Shown: in pieces, positions 57,501-64,000 of the stretch
How the letters are laid out: every line of letters starts with the position of its first letter
Numbering within the stretch: position 1 is the stretch's first letter
Assembly: GCA_023374045.1 (NCBI GenBank)
Contig: CM041780.1
Coordinates: 36,905,030 to 36,969,029 of the forward strand
Reading direction: 5' to 3'
Length of the DNA: 64,000 bases
Source: Limonium bicolor
Taxonomy: Eukaryota > Streptophyta > Magnoliopsida > Caryophyllales > Plumbaginaceae
Program-made: the position numbers and the translations under genes
Notes under the pieces: model-generated
What the model was told of the DNA's origin: nothing
What the model saw: the letters and a program-made list of their open reading frames with translations, nothing else
Database searches by the model: none

Positions 57501-58852
57501 ATAGGGGGTGTGCACACTTAAAGACTTAGGGTGAGGTGGTGTTTGATGGTCCCAAAGGTGACTGTCCTTATTTGAGTTGTGGTTGTTTCCTGATGAATGT
57601 TCCCTCATTGTTCTTATTGATTTACCTGCCTACTAGGAAAATTGTTTTAATTGTTGGTTAATATTTATCTTGATCAATTGATGAATTGATAAAAAGGAAT
57701 TTCAAAACATATTTTACATAGTGAGGTAGGATTTACTCAGTTTCACTAATTTGCGGGATCCCTTATGTATTTGAATATGGTTTTCTGATCGCAGGTACGG
57801 ATTGGTGAAGTTAGGGCTGGGATCAAGCCATCACATAGACGTAGAAGTTGGAATTATTTTCGAGATACAATATTTTGAGATACGATGTTTAAATATATGG
57901 TTTTGTTGAATTGTTAGAGGTTTAGCCTGAGCACTTGAAAGTAGAATGTGGCGGTAGCACTCTGGATTTGTAGTAATTTATGCTTTGTTTTTATGGTAAA
58001 CCTTCACTACATATCCCAAAAAAAAATTCACTTTCTATTGGCATTAATATTGTGGTCATTTTGTACTCTTTCTAACCCTGTTTTCGTTATGATTTTCGTA
58101 ACTTTGGACCTGTCCTAACGTCCGTCCGGACATCCATGTTCGGACAGGCCCCGAGAGCATTTTAACTTTTCACAGTTTTGGTTTGTCCGAACATCTGTCT
58201 GAACATACATGTTCGCACAGCATGCGAGGACGTGTCTGAACTGTAAGTCTTGGCATTGGTCCAAATTTACATGTTCAGACCAATGTTCTGACCACGTACT
58301 TAGGTTTTATCATAACTTGTGTCCGAACTTACATGTTCACATCTTCCAATGTCTATATTTTTAACTCTCGACTTGTGTCCGAACATCAATGTCCGGACTC
58401 AAGTTCAGACACTTTCACCTTCTGTTTGCAAACTCTCGACTTGTGTCCGAACATCAATGTCTGCAGACAAGTTCGGACACTTTGGATTTCTCAGCACGAT
58501 TTTTCTTGACTTGTGTCCGAACATCAATGTCCAGACACAAGTTCGAACAAACCTTCTTTCTCAAATTTAAGACTCGTTTGAAGACCGTTATCAATTCCGT
58601 TTGCAGCGTTAGACCCCTATCGACACGTTCTTTCATTTGAGGAAAAATATAGAGTGTTATAAGGTGGTATCGGAGCATGGTTTTTGAAATAAGATAAGAG
58701 TTAATTAAAAGAAATTAAAATTTGGGGTAAACCGTCTTGAGGAATTGTAGTTGTCTGATATGTTATATGTTGATTACATTATGTTTGGATGTGTTGAATT
58801 ATGTACTTGATTGTGAATTATCATATTGGAATGAGTTGTGATGATGGATGAT
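57501..58852 (+). repeat. Tandem copy of D LTR 3' half, primer site and leader
   Basis: About 1.35 kb repeating 41398-42144 plus 56912-57500, with scattered substitutions. LTR end TGTTATA near 58661, then TGGTATCGGAGCATGG. The palindromic array recurs at 58256-58556 (GTGTCCGAAC..GTTCGGACAC). This copy lacks the B insertion and so shows the empty target site. Confidence 0.8.
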
Positions 58853-59269
58853 TGTAGCACCCCAACTATTAACAATGTGATTATCGGTTAAAAATTCATG
58901 CCCTTATAGTAATATCACAGCGGAAATTCATACTAAGTTGGTGTTACCGCAGTTAGTCACCCACGTGACTAACTAGGCCTCTTCAATTTCAAGTCGCGGT
59001 CTCATGGTCCAGAATATACCGAGCATAAATATTTACAACACTTAAACCAAAACATACCAAGTATCAAGTATCTCATACAGCTAATACAAGTCTACTACAA
59101 CTGTTTACTTATTTACAATCATGAGTGTACATACATAACTCATGTATCAAAATAAAAGAAACCAAAGTATGTCTACCCGCTCCTTTTAGGGTGAGTCGTT
59201 TTCCATCTTTTACTTGAAAAATATGGTAGGCCCCGAGGGGCTCAACACCTTTGCTGGTATGATAAATGC
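58853..59269 (-). mobile_element. Truncated LTR F (outer end only)
   Basis: Starts TGTAGCACCCCAACTATT, with ACAGCGGAAA and CACCCACGTGACTAAC blocks shared by the gypsy LTRs here. It is interrupted at 59269 by LTR G; the rest must lie beyond the window. Confidence 0.7.
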
Positions 59270-60163
59270 TGTAACACCCTGACTGCTAATCCCGTCATTA
59301 CCGTCTAATCGTCCCAACTTCTATACAATGCAGCGGATAAACCATACACAACAACGGGTGATACAATGCCGTTAGCACCCACGTGACTAACAAGGCCTAC
59401 TACCAATACAGAATCGGTCTGATGGACCGGAATAACCGAGTACAACAAATACAATCCAAATTCAAAGCAAGTATACATGATTCTTCATTCAAACCATACT
59501 TAAGTTTACAAACCAAGATACCGAGTTCCTAAGGTACAAATCCAAAGTACAATACTCCTCGCGAGCTTTTACAAACTTATCAAGTATCTACCCTCCTACC
59601 CACGTTCTCACAATTCTACATGTTCTCAAGTACATGAGGGTGCACCACTTGGTACACCAGCAATTTAAATGGGCTACAAGCCCGTAAACAACAATTCAAT
59701 ATCCAAGGTAATCCCTAGCTAACTAATCACGACAGTCCAATCTCACACTCGACCTCTTCGCTTTGTCGGATACCAGAACTAAAAACGGTGCCCCAAGGGG
59801 CTCAGTAAAAGCTGCATATGACTTCCTCATACCCCGCGTACTAGCGAGGGTACGCCAACTAATTGGTCGCCAACATGTGGTTCATTTTATAATAACAACA
59901 TGCTAAATAACCGAAGCATAAGCATGCATGACAACAACAATCTAGGAATATCAATCAAGGCACAAGTCTCACAATCAACAACCAAGGTCCATCCTCAATC
60001 AAGCTTCACGAGGGGTTAGCCCAATTACCATCCAGGTTAATCGGATGTTATCAATTCTTTACTCAAGGTCACCAACTCAACAAATCCAAGTCATCCTCAA
60101 TCAATTTCCCATCTCTTACCAATTCTCAATTTAAGTCGGTATGACCTCCGGACAGGGATAAGG
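59270..60163 (-). mobile_element. Truncated LTR G, related to X
   Basis: TGTAACACCCTGACTGC; along its length it is recognisably similar to the X LTR (CAGCGGATA, CCCACGTGACTAACAAGGCC, CATACCCCGCGTACTAGCG). It is cut at 60163 by LTR H. Confidence 0.8.
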
Positions 60164-60691
60164 TGTAACACCCATACCGGTAATCACGCAATTAACTTCT
60201 AACCCGTCTCAATTACCAACAACAATGCAGCGGAAATTCCAATACAACCAGGGGTGAAACAATGGGTCTTATACCGAGTACTCTATACAATGATACATTC
60301 CACTTCCTTAAACAATTCTCAAACCAAATACAACCTTTCAATTACAATTTATACAAATACAATCTCCATACTGTTCTATACTGAGTATCTACAATTTCCA
60401 AGTCTATCAATGACCTTTCGGTCTTACAAATCCACAATACAACAAATACAAGTTCTTAAACGACCACCCATATTCAATAGCAACCCTGTCCTACTCTCGA
60501 ACGGTAGACGGCTTTAATGTACCTGGAAAATAAAAACGATGCCCCTAGGGGCTCAGCAAAATTGCTGCATATGACTTCCGCATACCCCGCGTACTAGCGC
60601 GGGTACACCGACTATTTGGTCGAGAGCATGCGGTTCATTTTAGTTCAAACAGCATGCAAGACAACAATACATTATATACGTATGTCAACAC
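60164..60691 (-). mobile_element. Truncated LTR H
   Basis: TGTAACACCCATACCGG, with the GCCCCTAGGGGCTCAGC and CATACCCCGCGTACTAGCG blocks of this group. It is cut at 60691 by LTR E, of opposite orientation. Confidence 0.75.
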
Positions 60692-63600
60692 TGAGATACC
60701 CCAAACCTTAATATATTAATGAACTATCTAATTAGGATATACTAAGGCTAGAACGTGCCTTATAAACATTAGAAGAAGTGTTAAACAACAATTTACACCA
60801 AAACATGCTTTTGGAACAATTAAAGCAAAAGGTGTTTTAAAGAGTATAAATAATTAGGGAACTACCAATAAGTTCCCAAGAGATTTTAAATGTGAAATAC
60901 CTCTAAGATTAGTAAAACACATTAAGCGGAATTAGCGTTTAAACAAAAACGCACCTTAGAGCACAAAAATGTGCATTAAAGGAAAATGTGCTTTAAAGGA
61001 AAATGTGCTTTAAGCATGTATACATGGAACTAAAAGGCTAGTGAGCCTAAATACCAATAAGGAATAAGGGAACAACAATAAAATGGTCATAGGAACCATT
61101 ACGTGTACACACAAAATAAGTATACAAGTCCACTCAAAAACCGGTACTAAACTGACGAAAGTCAAGAAGAAACCACTAAACGATTTGGTTTAAATTGGAA
61201 TGAGCAACATGCTATTTCACGAACAAAGTATCTAAAGGTTGTAAATGTACTAATAACACATTTAAACTAGCCAAAACAAATTGCATAATCAATGTGAACC
61301 CGGAAGCACATAAAATGTGTTTTAAGGCATTTTTGGCTATGTAACATACCTAACACATGGTATAAGTCATTATGAACGAGTTTAATGCATAAAATGTTAC
61401 ATAAATACAAGGAAAAACAAAAAAAGAATCAGGTAAAATGAGACCCTATGCTGCCGACATCAAGGATGAGTCACCAAGTCCAAAATACTTTAATTTCTAC
61501 TATTTCAACAACCAAGACTTCCTTGAATTGCCAAATCATCTTGTCCCCTTGGTGAACCATTAATCAGACTCTTACCTGTCATATGAGAGCTCCCAAATTC
61601 GTGGCTCATCCTCTCTTTGAAGAAACAACACCAAAAAACTCAATGTTCTTAGATTTGAGCCTTAAAGAACACCTTGCCTTGTAGAAATCATAACATTCTC
61701 GTCCTAACTCCAAATCACAAGCTTGATAGCTCGTTGGAATCCTCTTTTCAGTAGCTTTACAACCATAGCTCATGATCCCCCAGATTCGTAGGAAAAACCA
61801 CGAATAAGTGCCTTTGATTCTCGAGGTAAAACATTGCCTTCTTGAAAACTTCTTGTTCTTTGGTTTTTGTTACAGCCGATTGGCATGGGATACTAACCCA
61901 TCTTATTCTTCATCTTGTTGTATAATTTTGGAGCCAATTTCTCTAGCAAATTGCTGTCAAAATTTCTAAGAAAATCAAGCTTAAATATTAAGCTAATGGT
62001 TAATATACAAGGTAAATCCTACAACTACCTATTTCAAGGTTCTAATTGTTGATCTATATACGATCTAACATATTGTTCATCTTATTATTTATTGCCAAAA
62101 TTTTGGTGATTAATATTCAGTTTTTAGCTTATTAAAAGTTAATGTTTATTAAATCTAAGAATAGATTTATACCCCTTATGATATAAGCTTCAATATAAGC
62201 ATCATAATATACAAGAAAAATTCATAAACTATGGTTTATATTATGGCCGAAAATTAAGGGTATTAATTGAGTTAGAAAAAATATCTAACTTAGTTAAATT
62301 AAAGGAATTAGTATAATTAAGAGTAATATGTAAAATTTGAGAAGTTTTAGTTATATATTATAATTGCCGAAAATATATATGAGTTATTATGAAATTTAGA
62401 TGATGAGAAAATAATTGTAGAATTATGTTTACAATTTATAAAGAGTTTGTGAGTGTTATAAGGAATTTATATGATTTTTGGTATATTTAAGGATAATAAA
62501 AGATGGTATTTATATACTATAACATTAGATAATTAAATCTGGTGGTTTAGAGATGTTTAAAATGATTTTTGATGTTCAAAAATTTGTAGGAAAATTAGCT
62601 ACGAAAATTAGAAATTAATTGGAGTTAAATTAGTTAATAAATGAGTTAGGATAAAAGAAAAGACCACAAGGGTAAAATGGTAATTTCCCTGGTCAAACGT
62701 GGTCAAACTTGGTCAATGATAGTTTATAAAATGTTTAGAGGAGCTAGAATAAGATTTGTAGCAAAAGATGAGATATTAAAAGGATAAAGGAATAAAAAGT
62801 TAAGTTAAATTAACTTTAGGGGTAATATTGTAAATTATGGAAGGTTAGGGGGTTTGACCATAAAAGACTGGTCAAACTTGGGTATATTTTGGTAATTGAC
62901 CAAAAGTATAAAAGAAATTAATTAAGTATGACTTTGGAAGAAATTAGAAATAAAAAAAATAACAAGTTTAGAACTTATTGTGAGTAAAATAGAGATTATG
63001 AGAAAACTATGGGTAAATAATGTAAATAACACATTTTTATGTGTTGAGAAGGTTAAGGAAATTAAATAAAGAATTTAGAAACAAGTTGTAAAAGAAACAG
63101 AGTTAAGACAGGGTTAAACGAGACCCGTATATAACTTCAGACATACGAGGGGTATACCCGTAATTTAATAAGTGTAGGAGAAATCAATACTTAGAGTATT
63201 TTTAATGAAAGTACAAGTTATATTGGAAAAAAAAAAATACGTATGATACGTAGTATCATACAGACGTATACGAAAAATTTTAGTGTACATGAATAGTACT
63301 CGTATACATGAATAGTATACATATACATGAATAACAAATACGTATACATGAATAGTAAATACGTATACATGAATAGTAACTACGTATATATGAATAGTCA
63401 AATACGAGACGTATACGTGAATAGTGAAATACGGTGAATAGTAAAATACGAGGCCGTATAAATAAATAGTGGAATACGAGACCGTATAAATGAATAGTGA
63501 AATACGGATGAATAGTGAAAAATACTAAAACCTAATACAAGGTCTGTATAAGTCTAAAGTTGCTAACTGTGCAACTACATAACTGCTAACGACGTTAGTA

Positions 63601-64000
63601 TGTTAATGAATTGGAATTGAGCTCGAAAACGCTCCTAAATGAACGAACCCGTTTAACGGTATACTATTATACCCGGGTTAACCTAGGAAGAGGTTTAAGT
63701 TGAAAAGAGAACCAAATTAGTTCTAAGACACAGGATACTAATACTAGTTTTGGTTACAGATCTAGATAAGTCAAAGGCGCTCGGTGGATTAGGCGAACGA
63801 GGGATTAAGAGCTAGCCAGTCTCCGGTGTACGGTATGGGATTCTTGTAGCTTGTTTGCTAACGAGGTCTACCTCAGTTTGTGTGCTATGTGTTATTGTGA
63901 TATGACTAAGCAAGATTAAGCATGAAACCGATTTATTGTATTGTTATTGTGTGTCCATTGCACACTAACACGAATTGATTCAGAGCTTGTTCATTAACAA
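60692..64000 (+). mobile_element. LTR E, runs past the window edge
   Basis: Starts TGAGATACCCCAAACC, the + orientation start. It has long A+T-rich stretches with no coding signal; a CGGTGTACGGTATGGGATTC block near 63823 resembles GGTGAACGGTATGGATTCC of B (44662), supporting the LTR assignment and orientation. An internal short-period array is at 63233-63520. The right end is not in the window. Confidence 0.65.
63233..63520 (+). repeat. ATACATGAATAGT minisatellite in LTR E
   Basis: About ten copies of units of roughly 20-30 bp, such as TACGTATACATGAATAGTAA, with a palindromic TACGTA or GTATAC core. It sits in the LTR at a place comparable with the arrays of X, Y and B. Confidence 0.85.

Overview
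The window is repeat DNA of a flowering plant, most likely a eudicot. I see no host gene, tRNA or rRNA. Almost all of it is a nest of LTR retrotransposons of the Ty3/gypsy chromovirus type (Tekay/Del-like), with one large CACTA DNA transposon and one miniature LTR element. Plant origin is shown by the chromodomain-ending Gag-Pol, the initiator-Met-tRNA primer sites (TGGTATCAGAGC), the CACTA ends, and GT-AG introns. For convenience I name the elements D, X, Y, B, F, G, H and E.

Layout. D (+ strand) is the oldest host element: its LTR starts at 1313 and, with two insertions removed, runs 1313-1969, 40917-42144, 56912-57313. X (- strand, 1970-40911, target-site duplication ATGTT) sits in the D LTR and has about 5.9 kb of internal DNA with no recognisable coding sequence. 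Y (- strand, 2697-28138, duplication TTACA) sits in the left LTR of X and is a 4.2-kb-LTR chromovirus. A 10.6-kb CACTA element (9926-20536, duplication ACG) splits the pol gene of Y; it carries a broken TnpD-type transposase and a multi-exon gene with a Transposase_24-like region and a Ulp1/C48 SUMO-protease-like domain. B (+ strand, 42145-56452) is a relative of Y inserted further along the D LTR; its right end is joined to a 445-bp TRIM element, and the joined pair is flanked by a single duplication ATTGG. From 58853 to the right edge, truncated LTR starts (F, G, H, then E on the + strand) are stacked one inside another.

The outstanding feature is in Y and B. Between gag and pol both carry an exon encoding an AlkB-type Fe(II)/2-oxoglutarate dioxygenase with its metal- and cosubstrate-binding residues intact. 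Both gag genes hold two short introns at matching places. After the zinc knuckles there is one phase-1 splice donor and two phase-1 acceptors: the near one leads into the AlkB exon, which ends in a stop codon, and the far one skips AlkB and leads in frame into protease-RT-RNase H-integrase-chromodomain. The layout suggests alternative splicing that makes either Gag-AlkB or Gag-Pol from one transcript. I cannot recall an established description of such a retrotransposon.

Other unexplained structure: each LTR family has its own palindromic array with a period near 70-72 bp; the primer-binding site of X, Y and B lies in one arm of a perfect or near-perfect hairpin; and the polypurine tract is duplicated in all three. 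All coding regions in the window are broken by frameshifts or stops, so these copies are probably inactive; the designs are readable because Y and B can be compared.
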